From Periplaneta americana (taxonomy: Eukaryota > Arthropoda > Insecta > Blattodea > Blattidae), in contig NC_091132.1 of assembly GCF_040183065.1 (NCBI RefSeq), positions 161,098,602 through 161,162,601 of the forward strand: a stretch of DNA of 64,000 bases, read 5' to 3'. Shown piece by piece: positions 24,451-35,094 of the stretch; within the stretch, counting starts at the first letter, position 1; every line of letters begins with the position of its first letter. The notes under the pieces are model-generated. The model searched no databases. It saw only the letters and a program-made list of their open reading frames with translations, and was not told the DNA's origin. A program made the translations under genes and the position numbers.

Positions 24451-26709
24451 CTAATACAGAGCAAATAAAAAATAAATAGCACAATGTACATTAACAAAAG
24501 CGCATCGAATTTAGATGCCACAGATCTGCATTTAAATTGTATTAGGCCTAGTAGAATTTTAGCAAATGGAGGACAATTCTTGGGGAAATTTTTCGGGGGG
24601 GGGGGGGGAATTCTTTTCCTTGTCGATCTGCGATTTTGAAAATTTTTCAAGATGTGGTATAAAAATGTGTAATTTAAAATCCTGTAGCGCAGTCATATAA
24701 TCTAAAGCTGTTTTCTCTAACAGAAGGGGAAGGGAAATACAAATAAATGAGATAAATGTATATGCATTAACATATAAAATAAAATATTTTAAATTTTTTA
24801 TGACTTATTTTTAGTCAACATACGGAGGAATGGTGAAAAGGAGCAAAAGATGTTGAGAACAGAATCAAAATACATATTATTCACAAACTGATCCAACACA
24901 ACTTTTTTTTATTTGTTTTTTTTTTTTTAATTTATGATAGAAATTCGAAATTTAATGAGAGAAAATTATTCCGCTGCAATATGAGTGTCAAACATACAGT
25001 ATTATGAATGTTTTCTTAATTTTATATTTAGAAGATACGAAATGATACAATATTATTACATGTTTTGATAAGATATCTAATCCAGGAAACATTTCTGTTT
25101 ATAAAAACAAGTGAAATACGGTAGATTTTATGGTTGGTATTTCACTAATCTGGCTAACCCAGATGCGCATCTGGCATTCTCTTCTCTGTTCCTTGCACAC
25201 CCACACTTTGTTCACCGAATGTTGACTTGTGCCATGTTTGAGATTCTGTCGCACACCAATGGATCACTTGAGTATGCACAGTCACGCTGGTGGAAAATGG
25301 CTGTTATAGAGAACTATTCAGATACTTATAATAGAATAAATTCTCTATGAACGAATAAGTCAATAATTTCTAGTCACGAATTTGGTGGATTTTGTAAGTG
25401 GTTTACAACAATTTAACAACTGCAATGGTTATCCAGCGTCTCAGAGAAGTGAAGGTGATAATGTCAGTGAAATGTGTCTACGGTTCAGTGCCGAAAGTTA
25501 ACCAGCATTTTCTCTCATTGGGTTAAGGGGTAATACATGAAAAAACTTCAAACAAGTAACTTATCCCAACCTGTATCTGGACACCGATTTGCTAGGCTCA
25601 CGGTCAGACATGTTAATTGTAACTCCACACTTTTGAACGAAATTGGTACAATCCCCATTTTTCTGAAAATGTCTAATACCAAGTCATTGTATGACCTCGA
25701 ATTTTTACATTACCATGTATATAATGATTCGGTTGAGTTAGCTTTCTATAGTACTACTATGCTCATTAGATTTTCTTCCAATTTAGTCCATAAATTCTGC
25801 CAGGAAAAATCATTAAGTATACAATTATACAAAAGCTCCAATACACAAAGATCCCTTTGCTATGACAGTACTGAATATTATATCGTAGAGAAAAATATTG
25901 GTCAGAAAATTCGTTGAACAATTTTGTGAACTTCATAAATTTCCCGAGAATTTCAACTAAGTTGTAGTATAGTCATAACAAGTAAAGGAAATTCAAATAC
26001 AATGTTTAGTTCTAGTAATTTAAAAATGGCAAAATAAAGTTTCTAATTTTACGTTTCTCTACCTGTACTAAAATTAAATGCAGTTCACTGACAGATTAAG
26101 AGTAAATAAAATATACAACAGTATCATGTATGCTGTATTTGCATGTATATATCAGAACATTTTGCAAAATTTAGAACCTATTCTGCAATCCACTCAAAAT
26201 CAATTATAAGTCGTAAAAAAATTTACAAAATATCTTCTCTCTATGCGTGAGATAATATTCTACATAAGATACACTGCAAATACGTAAATACTTATAAACA
26301 AAAGGCGAAAAAAAATGAAATCACGAGATAATGTATGTACATACATCTAAAACAAAATCTTATATTTGTAAACGCTAAAATGTATTAAGAATTTTACACA
26401 AAGACACAGATAAGACAAAAAGCATTGTCCTCAAATGCACTGGGGGGAATGTGTAGCTTGGAAACGATTAAGAATATGCATACAAGCAATTCCGTTTTCA
26501 TATCTAAAATAAAACGAGATAACACTCCAGAATTAGTTCCCTACAACATGACATATCTTGTAACACTAAATAATGATAAGTGTTTTTGTGTCTCTATCAT
26601 AAAGTAAAATGCACTGCAAATACTGTTCTAAAGAGGTAGTATCTGTAACAATCAAAATAAAGATAAACACCGGAAGTAGAACTCAGTGCATTCCTTGTGC
26701 TGCACTCAC

Positions 26710-26847
26710 CTCTTGTTCGAGTTTAACCACAGGGAACGAAATTGGCACGGGATCTTCCTCACATTTTATCTCTGATAAGAGATCAGAGCTCTGGCCCTCA
26801 TATTCCTCTTTTATGCCAGTCACGTGATGATCCAAGAAATTTCGTTC
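26710..26847 (-). CDS. ZNF gene B, exon 2 (N-terminal module)
   Basis: A 138-base exon, phase 0-0, with acceptor TACTGCAG and donor GTGAGT, encoding 46 residues from ERNFLDHHVTGIKEEY to SFPVVKLEQE. It has three SUMO-consensus motifs: IKEE (50-53), IKCE (65-68) and VKLE (79-82). It is one codon longer than exon 2 of gene A. The flanking intron resembles the intron beside exon 1. Confidence 0.85.
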
Positions 26848-27770
26848 CTGCAGTACAAACAGATGTCTTAAAAGAGCAATTGATTACAGGGTGTTAGAAG
26901 ATGACTTTTAACTTTGCAAGTTGTTCTCTATGTGACGGTATGGCACAGAATAATAAATTATAACTCACAGCTTGTGTTTTACATTATGATGAATAAGCCC
27001 AGGATTTATATGCGCATGCATATTTTGATGCAAAAACATATTATATATGTCACTAACGTCTGTGACGATGAATACGCAAAGTTAACTGTGCATAAGTTTT
27101 TTAATATTTTGGGCATTACTGCATATAATATAGGCTACTACTGTGCATGATATTGTAGCAGTTTCAACATTGTTTAGATTAACAACAGTATTTGCGTAGT
27201 AGCGTAAAAAACAATAAGACACTGGATTGGTTTTGTTTGACTATACTCGAAAGCTACAAATCCCTTGTGTATGAAGAGAAGCTATTGAAAAACCACCACT
27301 GCTTGCTTTTGTTTCATTGAACTACTGCACAAAAGAAAATATTCCCAAACATCGCTACCTTACTGATTCTAACATCCCTAACCCCCTTTTCTATGCTTGG
27401 CTTATCAATTGAAACCGAAAAATGATTTTGAGACTTAGACAAACAAAGAGAAAAAAATGAATTTGTGTCCTTAAGGATAATATCAAAAATCTACATTGCG
27501 GGAATGTGTAGCTTAGCAACGATTAAGAATAAGGTATAACCTGTAACTTCGTTTTTAAATTTGAAATATAAAACCAGATAACAGTTCAACATTAGGCTTT
27601 GCTACAACATGACAAATAAAAAATATATTGTCATCAAATTTCTTCTATCTCTATTATCACACACTAACAAGCACTGGGAGTAATATTATAAAGAGATAGT
27701 GTCTGTGATAATCAAAAATACAAAAGAAGCACTGGAAGAACACAGAGTGCATTCCTTGCGTTCCACTCAC

Positions 27771-27884
27771 CTCTGGTTCACGTTTCACCATGGGGAACGA
27801 AATTGGCATCGGATCTTCATCAATTTTCACCTCATTTGTAAGAGCATGTCCCTGGTCCACATATTCTTCAGAGTAATAAGACAT
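27771..27884 (-). CDS. ZNF gene B, first coding exon
   Basis: Encodes 38 residues, MSYYSEEYVDQGHALTNEVK then IDEDPMPISFPMVKREPE, ending at a GTGAGT donor in phase 0. It carries VKID (19-22) and VKRE (33-36), both of the psi-K-x-E/D type. The start equals that of gene A. The region 5' of the ATG is shared with gene A, and its distal part from 28043 is also the end of the inverted duplication. Confidence 0.82.
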
Positions 27885-28140
27885 CTTTGCGTAGGCCTAC
27901 GTATAACAGTCGTTTAATTGTTGCACGTTCTACCCTAATTCATCGTAACCAACGAGTTATAATATTGATACTCGTTGATCGTTACGATACAAGGTGATCA
28001 GGGATGACTAGATACTTAACGAAGTTTTTTCAGACGGACGTGTTCAGACAGACTATCGAGGTTCTGAATGGCTGTAAATTCATGTTTTATTCCTCTTTAT
28101 AAATATTTAAGGTCCAAGAATCAGTCCCTTTTTTTCCTTA

Positions 28141-28251
28141 CCGATAGGGTTATTTTACAACGCTGTACCAACATCTAGGTTATTTAGGGTCTGAATGATA
28201 TGAAGGTGATAATCCCGGTGAAATGAGTCCGTGGTCATTTCTGACCGTTAC
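28141..28251 (-). mobile_element. SINE family 1 copy, split by the P-like element
   Basis: Minus-strand SINE tail and body; the remainder continues from 30181. The right arm has the same SINE unbroken (about 57735-57870). Confidence 0.7.
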
Positions 28252-28405
28252 CACAGTCTAATACATACAGTCACGAAACTTCAACACTTTTTCTGCCAAC
28301 ATTCGCGACACTAGCGCCCAAGCGGCAGGCAAGGCACTGGTCATAGGTTCGTTCAGCCAGCACGTGCTTTAAAGGGATGCGAGATGTTATAATAACGTTT
28401 TAATC

Positions 28406-28525
28406 ATGCATCGGAATAAAGGCAATGTGTGCAATGACGAAAATTGCAATAACAAGTTTAAATCTCCGAATTTGTTGTTCTTCAGATTCCCTAAAGACCA
28501 AGAGAAAATCATAACTCAGTCATAA
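28406..28525 (+). pseudogene. THAP zinc-finger remnant of P-type transposase
   Basis: 39 codons from an ATG: MHRNKGNVCNDENCNNK, then the hallmark FFRFPKDQE. The C-x4-C pair and FxFPKD are typical of the N-terminal THAP domain of P and THAP9-type transposases. The later Cys/His ligands are not in frame, and the reading ends at TAA. It is too short to function. Confidence 0.7.
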
Positions 28526-29062
28526 CCAATAATCCACGTTGTAGGTAGCCTACATATTGTGTTCTATAAAACATTTATTAGTTATCAGTTACCTATTTGT
28601 ATGTCAGGAAGGAGAGTTTAAATAAAAACAAAGTAAATACCTATTACAGTATATTATTTTTTTGCAGAAATCATATGTGTAAATGTGTAACCATTCCGAT
28701 TTTGAATAATGTATCTACAGTTTTTAATGCAAGTAATTCCATAATGTTTGTATTCGTGTTTTTTTCTTTATATTTTTCAAAAGTTGAATGTTATATCCCA
28801 TTCAAGTAGGGATTATGGTGTTAATTTTTTCAAGAATTCATGGCGTATTATAATCCTTTTGCAAAATATTAACTTCTCGAAGAAATCCAGACTGTGTCGA
28901 TAAATTTCTGATGTGTTGGTGTAGATTCATGTGGCAGACGTATTAAGTTCTCAAGAAATAAAAGAGCCTTTTTAAATTTAATATAAAAAGCAATCTTTTC
29001 TGTAATAATTTGCATGATTGTTATTGGTGTTGATTTTACATTCCCAGTGATTATTTGAGCCG

Positions 29063-29300
29063 TTCAGAGCAGAAGTGGTGTAAGTCAAAATTAGGTAATG
29101 AGGTTTAAAGTAAATATTATGTAAAATACAGCGCAAAGTAGCAATTAATATATCCTTCGTGCTATTCACCGACTACTAATAGTTTAAATAAATTCAATAT
29201 TAACTGCTACTTTGCGCTGTATTTTACAGAATGTTTACTTCAACCCTCATTACAAGGCTCTGTCATTACCCATTTTGACTTACACCACTTCTGCTCTGAA
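29063..29300. mobile_element. Foldback MITE inside the P-like element
   Basis: Two arms of about 85-100 bases face each other. The left begins TTCAGAGCAGAAGTGGTGTA and the right ends with its complement. The central TACTTTGCGCTGTATTTTAC block is present in both orientations. Target duplication is not clear. Confidence 0.75.
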
Positions 29301-30449
29301 AATAAAATTAGGCCTACATTTTCTGAGTTAATTGAAGTCACAATTTTTTCAACAAAATTGTGTGTTCATTTATTTGTTCTCACCTACGTCATATTAACAG
29401 TAAGTGGATGCAAATTACGTATTATATAGGTAGGATAAGTTAAAATTAAGCTTATGTGTGAAAACTGGAAATGTAATGTAAAATGCGGTAAACTTGCCAT
29501 AAACATTTAAATCGTAATATCAGCACTATTTGTCACTCAAAATAATAAAGGAAATACCGGTTCTTAAGAAATGAAAAGTAATGAACTTCATAAATCAATG
29601 TCTGTCATATTAAGGTTTAAATCTTCCCCTTTTTTATTTTCAAGTTTACCTCAGCGGCCGAGTTTACCCCAATTTGCGGTATGGAAAATAGTTAATTTCT
29701 CAGGAAATAGGGAGAGGAGTCCACCACGCGATGTACCCTACGAGATATGCCCTACAATTTTGACTCTTCTCACAGGAAATATAGAATTCTAATGATTCAT
29801 AAATATATTTAGGAATGAATTGAATTAACCATCCACGTACGAACAATTATATTATTTCAAACTATGATACATGAACAGGGCCATGATTCAGTTGTAAGGA
29901 GCAGAAAGAATTACGTTTATCCCCAGCTTCTGAAACTTGTAGATTAACTGCGTGTGAAATTCTTCTAGGATTCTAAAGTAAAATTAATAAGAATCATATA
30001 CACTTACTGTATAGCATAAAAATATAAAACAAATTACGCAAAACCCGTTTTCTGATGTGTTATCATACGTCGTGTGCACAATTTTAACTTGCCTGCCGCT
30101 AGAGGGCTACTGTCGCGCCAGCTGTCAAATGTTGGCATGTTTTATACGTATGAGTTGCGTGACTGTAAGTATTAGACTGTGCCGTTACTCTACAGGTGTG
30201 GATTCTCTCATCCATATCCTATAGTATCTTTTCCTCTTCTGGTAACGTCATAGCATGAGCAAATCTATTGCTCTTTACTCTTCTTCCTATTACTATTTAG
30301 GATGAGATGATGTCACTTACCAGCAACCAGGGGAAACGATAAATTTTTTATACAGGAATACCCTGAAATTAACGTAAAATCCACAAATTTTTTAAACTCA
30401 AGCCCCTTCCTCCCAATATTAAATTAAATGCTAAAATGCCACACAATGT

Positions 30450-30737
30450 GTGCATATGCAAGTATCATTCGAACATGAATATTGGAATAAATGTTTTTTA
30501 ACATTCTCAGGTGGTTGTGAAATATATAAAGAAAATTGGAAAATAGGCCTAGTGTGTGGGAATGAAGATATGGAAATATCAACGGAACATTATAAAGTAA
30601 TAATAAAGATCCTATCAGAATCTAAACTACTGAACAAAATACGAGACACATGCTTTCAAGGAGATGTTAAGATAGTTAATCTGTTTCTTGAGCTCAGCTA
30701 TCATACATATTACAGGCCAATGTTAGCTGGAATATAG
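30450..30737 (+). other. Unrecognised 95-codon open frame in the left arm
   Basis: It encodes a Lys/Glu/Ile-rich peptide of no family I know. The right-arm counterpart (57190-57480, minus) has insertions and deletions that do not keep the frame, so it is unlikely to be a conserved gene. Confidence 0.25.
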
Positions 30738-31590
30738 TAGACTTTCTTTAACGCTTGTTATTATATTTGTGAAGTTGGTATGCTTTGGCCGGATGCACGA
30801 TAATTATATAAAATATGTACATTTCTCTCAATGTCTAAATAGTGTTTAATTATAGACTGTCCTTGTTATATTTTCCTTTGATTGAGGTTCTGGCTGTTAT
30901 GTACATCTATTATCAGGCAGTACATCTCACTTGACGATATGTGTCAGAGGAAGGACAATTGATTGCATCCATCTGAAGACTGATTAGAATAATATGTAAC
31001 TAATCGGCAGTGTATACAATAGTGGGGGAAAGGAACTGGCTACCCTGCCCCATTGTCTCCTGACGTAGTTGCCTCATAAGTGGTGTCTTTTTATAATGCT
31101 TGAGGTTTAGACCTGTCTTCGGACAGTTGATTAAGCAACATTAACGGTAATATTCATAAAACTTTTTGTTGCTAATGCTGATAGTTTCGGTATTAATATA
31201 CCTAAAGTACCTATTTTCAGCATTCGTGGCATGTAATTTTCACTCTGCAACCTTTGTGGAACTTATTTGAAAGTGTAAGATTTGAAAATTACGTCTTGAT
31301 TTCGTGATAAAATAAATAACAAACAGAAATGCTTCAAAAATTTGTTATGTCCCACCGCTAATGGTAACGAAATGCTTTTATGATAAATCATTACACAATA
31401 TATAAATGCAATTTTTTAAATATGACTGCTTCTTAATCAACAAGGTCTAGTTTTGAAGGTGAAACAGAAGAACCTTCAAAATGTTCACAAGCAGAGCAGA
31501 ACTTTTATATGTTTATATTTGCAAAGATATAAAGGTCAGAATTTTTCCCACCAGTAATAAAATTCGCTTCATATAATTACCACTAATAAA

Positions 31591-31593
<3 letters not shown>

Positions 31594-31629
<36 letters not shown>
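31594..31629. repeat. AT dinucleotide tract
   Basis: A perfect AT run. The right-arm counterpart at about 56333-56357 is shorter, so the tract has changed length since the arms duplicated. Confidence 0.9.
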
Positions 31630-31632
<3 letters not shown>

Positions 31633-31927
31633 TCACGTATGTTACAGTTAAATAGAGACCATAAGATTTGAATGAAACAGTTTTGCTCTAACGTTTAAAT
31701 TTTTTAAAGATTATTCATGCCAGATCAATTAAACTAATTCTGAGAAACTGTTCCATCCGAAATTATGAAAATTGTTTGAATTCAGGACGTCTTCTGCAGA
31801 AGTATGGCAAAAATTGTTATCACAGGATTATTTTCACAGATGATAAAAATTTCACCAATGACTAGAGTTCCAGACGGGAGTATGATAAACTCTATGACTC
31901 GATAGTTATTAGAGAACAAAAATTCTT

Positions 31928-31999
31928 TCCAGCGCCGAAGATCGAACCCGGTTCCCTGGTTCAAAGTACCAAGTGCTCTAACCACTGAGCTACGCCGAA
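31928..31999 (-). mobile_element. tRNA-like SINE head (left-arm copy)
   Basis: 72 bases that fold much like a tRNA: acceptor TTCGGCG with CGCTGGA, D stem GCTC/GAGC, T loop TTCGATC. See the right-arm copy at 55964-56035. One pairing of the acceptor stem is weaker here. It is probably the head of a SINE rather than a working tRNA. Confidence 0.55.
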
Positions 32000-32055
32000 G
32001 CTCAATCCACAACACCGCATTAAATCGCCCTACACTAGTGTTTTTCACTTTGTAG

Positions 32056-32296
32056 CATGACTTCAAGTTCGACATATATGTTGATATTTAAATTAAGTCA
32101 AGTGGCAATATACAAGGAGCACACTCAACTGAGTCAGTTGATGATCGGGATTCCACAGTAATATGCACTGTTGGGCGAAGAATCTACATAAAGATTAATT
32201 TTTGGTACTACAAAATCACTCAATTGAGTGCGCCCCTTGTATAGTGGTAGCTGAATAAATATATATGTCAACATATATGTCGAACTTGGAGTTAGG
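32056..32296. mobile_element. Foldback element, left-arm copy
   Basis: A 241-base unit with arms of about 85 bases in inverted order (CAAGTTCGACATATATGTTG near both ends, CACTCAA.TGAGT toward the centre). The same unit of the same length is at 55667-55907, so it is older than the arm duplication. Confidence 0.75.
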
Positions 32297-32578
32297 CCAC
32301 AAAGGGAAACCCACTGGATGAGAGGGGAATCGATCCGGTGGTGAGGATTGAATATACGACGAGAAAATAGATTTATGACAAGAGAGTTAAACACCTTTCA
32401 GTTTCTCATTAATTGCAAACGCTCAAATTTCAATGTATTTATCAGTATTTCCGTTCCCGTTGTAGTTTTCCTTCCCGGTTTATTGTGCACTTGACAGTTT
32501 TATCTTACAGGACAGAAAAACACATTCCACAAACATCGCATTACCAATAGATTTTAGTACATGAATACTTAACCTAGA

Positions 32579-32801
32579 GTCGACCTGGTTGGCAAGTTGG
32601 TATAGCGCTGGCCTTCTATGCCCAAGGTTGCGGGTTCGATCCCGGGCCAGGTCGATGGCATTTAAGTGTGCTTAAATGCGACAGGCTCATGTCAGTAGAT
32701 TTACTGGCATGTAAAAGAACTCCAGCGGGACAAAATTCCGGCACATCCGGCGACGCTGATATAACCTCTGCAGTTGCGAGCGTCGTTAAATAAAACATAA
32801 C
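32579..32801 (+). mobile_element. tRNA-derived SINE (family 2) with target-site duplication
   Basis: The head has the B box GGTTCGATCCC within a GACCTGG.TTGGC...GCCAGGTC acceptor-like pairing. The body follows, with a tail GAGCGTCGTTAAATAAAACA. It is flanked by 12-base direct repeats ACTTAACCTAGA (32567-32578) and ACTTAAACTAGA (32802-32813). The right arm shows the empty site near 55390-55400. Its tail resembles that of SINE family 1. Confidence 0.85.
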
Positions 32802-32809
32802 ACTTAAAC

Positions 32810-33310
32810 TAGAACTACTAGCGAAACACAAATGATGACCGTCACATTTGGAAGGTTTCTCGGCTGTGCGCAAGAGTTGATGGCTTTTACGTCTACAGGA
32901 CTCACAGACTCACCCAAGCTGAACATCGCATTTGAGACGTTTCTCGCCTCTGTGCTTGTGATCATGGACTCTTCTCCCATGTTTCTGCCCAATACAATGC
33001 CAAACTGCATACAAAGCACTTCACTAGTCTCATCCTTAGTTCTTTTTCCAGAGCTCCACGAAAGATGCTCTTTTTTTTTCTATTAAAAGATTCCTTGACA
33101 GTTGCTTTACTCAATTTGAATTCCTGGAGGCTAGTCATGTTGCTGCCTACAGTACACCCCAAGTAAATGAGGCTGTCCACATGCTCTACTGCCTCATTTA
33201 GAATTCGTAAGTTTACATTCTAAATTTTTCTTCCTATGACAATGGTCCTCGTCTTATTTGAATTTATACTCCTCCCATACTACTGCTCAGAGCTGTCATT
33301 TAGTTCCAGT
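32810..33310 (-). pseudogene. Zinc-finger relic joined to LINE fragment (left arm)
   Basis: On the minus strand a LINE piece (YLGCT..., then LEKELRMRLVKCFVCSLALY) runs directly into finger-like remains (HRGEKRLKCD-like and KPSKCDGHHLCFASSSSL). The same junction is in the right arm (54890-55400). A ZNF terminal exon therefore once lay in this spacer. Confidence 0.7.
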
Positions 33311-33689
33311 AACATATCCCCAGCGAATAGGGATTATAAAGAATGCACACTGAGCGAATTTTCCTGTGTTTTGTTTCTCTGTGCGCCGGCGGTTAGTTCC
33401 ACTTTCAAGCGCTAGAGTTTAGTTTAACCTTCCTATTGTGAATGGGTCTAAATGACCCATTGCATTTACTAAATTTAACACAAAACATACAAAAACAGCG
33501 ATAATGTGACAGGGCTTTGAGTAATCCTAAAAAACATCATCACGAATATTTCTTATTACTTTTATCCACAAAAATATAATACTTCGTCATATTTTTCACT
33601 TTGACACATTTATTGTGTTTGGGTCATTTAGACCCAGTCACGGATTTTGATTTTAATTATGAGTTACGTAATGTTGTTGTGTTCCGATA

Positions 33690-33802
33690 CACTCTCACAC
33701 ACCTACACATACTCTCTCTCACTCTCACACACCCACACATAGTCACACACACACACTCTCTCACTCACACACTCACTCTCACACTCACACATTCACACAC
33801 AC
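33690..33802. repeat. CACACT-type microsatellite within the piggyBac element
   Basis: An imperfect run of CA and CTCACA units. It translates to His/Thr/Leu repeats in one frame, which is not evidence for a protein. Confidence 0.9.
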
Positions 33803-34310
33803 TAATATTAGCCGGTGTGTACAGATCTGCTGGATAATCACTTCAAGAACTGTGGGACAGTATGTATGGTAGACCTTTTTTTCTGTGCAACATTATCACT
33901 TCAATTTTTCCATATTACTAGAAGGGTTTCTCAGGTATGACAACAAATCAGTCCGACCAGTTAGATGACGTCATGATAAATTGGCTGCTATTATATCTTT
34001 TGTTCTAAATATTTGTGGAACAAATGCCAAAAATGTTCTTACCCTACTAAGATGTCACAGTATATGAGAAGTTGGTGCCATTTCGAGACAAATGTCCCTT
34101 CCGCCAGTACACACTTTCAAAATCCAGAGGGAAGTATGGTACAAAATTGTGATGTAAAAACAGCATAATATGTTTGTGCAGCAGAAGTGTGCAAAGCGAA
34201 GCCAGAAAGCGGACCACGAGAAACAAACCAAGACAGAAATGTTGGTAGCATTGAAAAGATTGATCGAAACATCACCACGGACAATTTTTTCACCAGCTAT
34301 ATTTTGGCCG

Positions 34311-34654
34311 GTCCCACTCTGTGGCGTCGTGGTCTAATGCATCCTGCCTAGGATTCGCGTTACGGAATGCGCGCTGGTTCAAGTCCTCATGGGGGAAGAA
34401 ATTTTCTCATGAAATTTCGGCCAGTGTATGGGACCGGTGCCCACCCAGCATCGTGATGCACTTGGGGAGCTATGATAGGTAGCAAAATCCGGTTATGCAA
34501 ACCAGCTATAACGGCTGTGGGTGCTCATCAGCTAACCACACGATACCTCCATTCTGGTTGGATGATCGTCCACCTCTGCTTCGGCATGTGGCCATGAGGC
34601 CAGCAGCCCTCTGGTCGGTCTTGGCCCTTCGTGGGCTGTAGCACCACAGATTAT
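34311..34654 (+). mobile_element. tRNA-derived SINE (family 3) inserted in piggyBac transposase
   Basis: 344 bases with an A-box region GTGGCGTCGTGGTCTAATGC, B box GGTTCAAGTCC and a 3' end CACAGATTATTA. Flanked by perfect 13-base direct repeats TATATTTTGGCCG (34298-34310 and 34655-34667). The insertion falls inside the conserved transposase block TDNFFTSYI / LAEELLKRN, so it came after the piggyBac element landed. Confidence 0.92.
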
Positions 34655-34824
34655 TATATTTTGGCCGAGGAACTTCTCAAGAGGAATCTAACGTTAGTCA
34701 GAACTCTGAGAAAAAACAACCATAAGATATGCAGCTGAAATGCACGAGACCAGGGTGTCCAAGCATTTTCGGATTTCAGTCCGATGTAACTATCGTGTCG
34801 TATGTGTCTTAGAAGAATAAACCA

Positions 34825-35094
34825 GTGATTTTGCTGTGCACAGATTATTGCTACTGCATTCTATCTTCAGAAGAGCACAGAAAGCCTGAAATCATATTAC
34901 ATTACAACAAAACGAAGGAAGGAATTGACACCACAGATAAACGTGCCTGTACCTACTCTTGCAAAAGGTGTACCAAAAGATGGTCTGATTGTGTATTTTA
35001 TAATGTACTCGATATTGCAAGAATAAATTCTTATGAATTATATGTTCATGCAAGTACAATCCCAATAAATTGTACAGATGGAGATTGTTCCTGA
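34825..35094 (+). pseudogene. piggyBac transposase C-terminal part
   Basis: An open frame holding KPEIILHYNKTKEGIDTTDK, then TYSCKRCTKRWSDCVFYNVL and DIARINSYELY, the conserved C-terminal end of the DDE_Tnp_1_7 catalytic domain. A frame change follows, and a Cys-rich tail (CQKYNRCKAFLCQDH) is readable to about 35270. It is not functional. Confidence 0.85.

Larger units (their letters stand above)
20008..28120. repeat. Tandem segmental duplication, copy B (ZNF gene B unit)
   Basis: The direct-orientation partner of 1-13980. It is shorter because it lacks about 1.1 kb and 1.4 kb of intron 3, the LTR-like insert, and parts of introns 1 and 2. Its upstream end overlaps the start of the left inverted-duplication arm at 28043. 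Confidence 0.85.
28252..30180 (+). mobile_element. P-like DNA transposon (THAP-bearing), non-autonomous, about 1.93 kb
   Basis: Ends are inverted repeats CACAGTCTAATAC and GTATTAGACTGT(G), which continue as CAGTCACG-type and GGCAGGCAAG-type subterminal matches. They are flanked by 8-bp direct repeats ACCGTTAC (28244-28251) and GCCGTTAC (30181-30188), 7 of 8 identical. The right arm has the unfilled site. A short open frame near the left end encodes a THAP-domain start. I found no transposase catalytic part. The P superfamily call rests on TSD length plus the THAP motif. A smaller foldback element lies inside. Confidence 0.8.

Noticed and set aside
31782-32075. 97-codon frame nearly identical in both arms (also 55888-56181)
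   Set aside because: Its identity reflects the recent inverted duplication. It covers a tRNA-like SINE head and has no domain.
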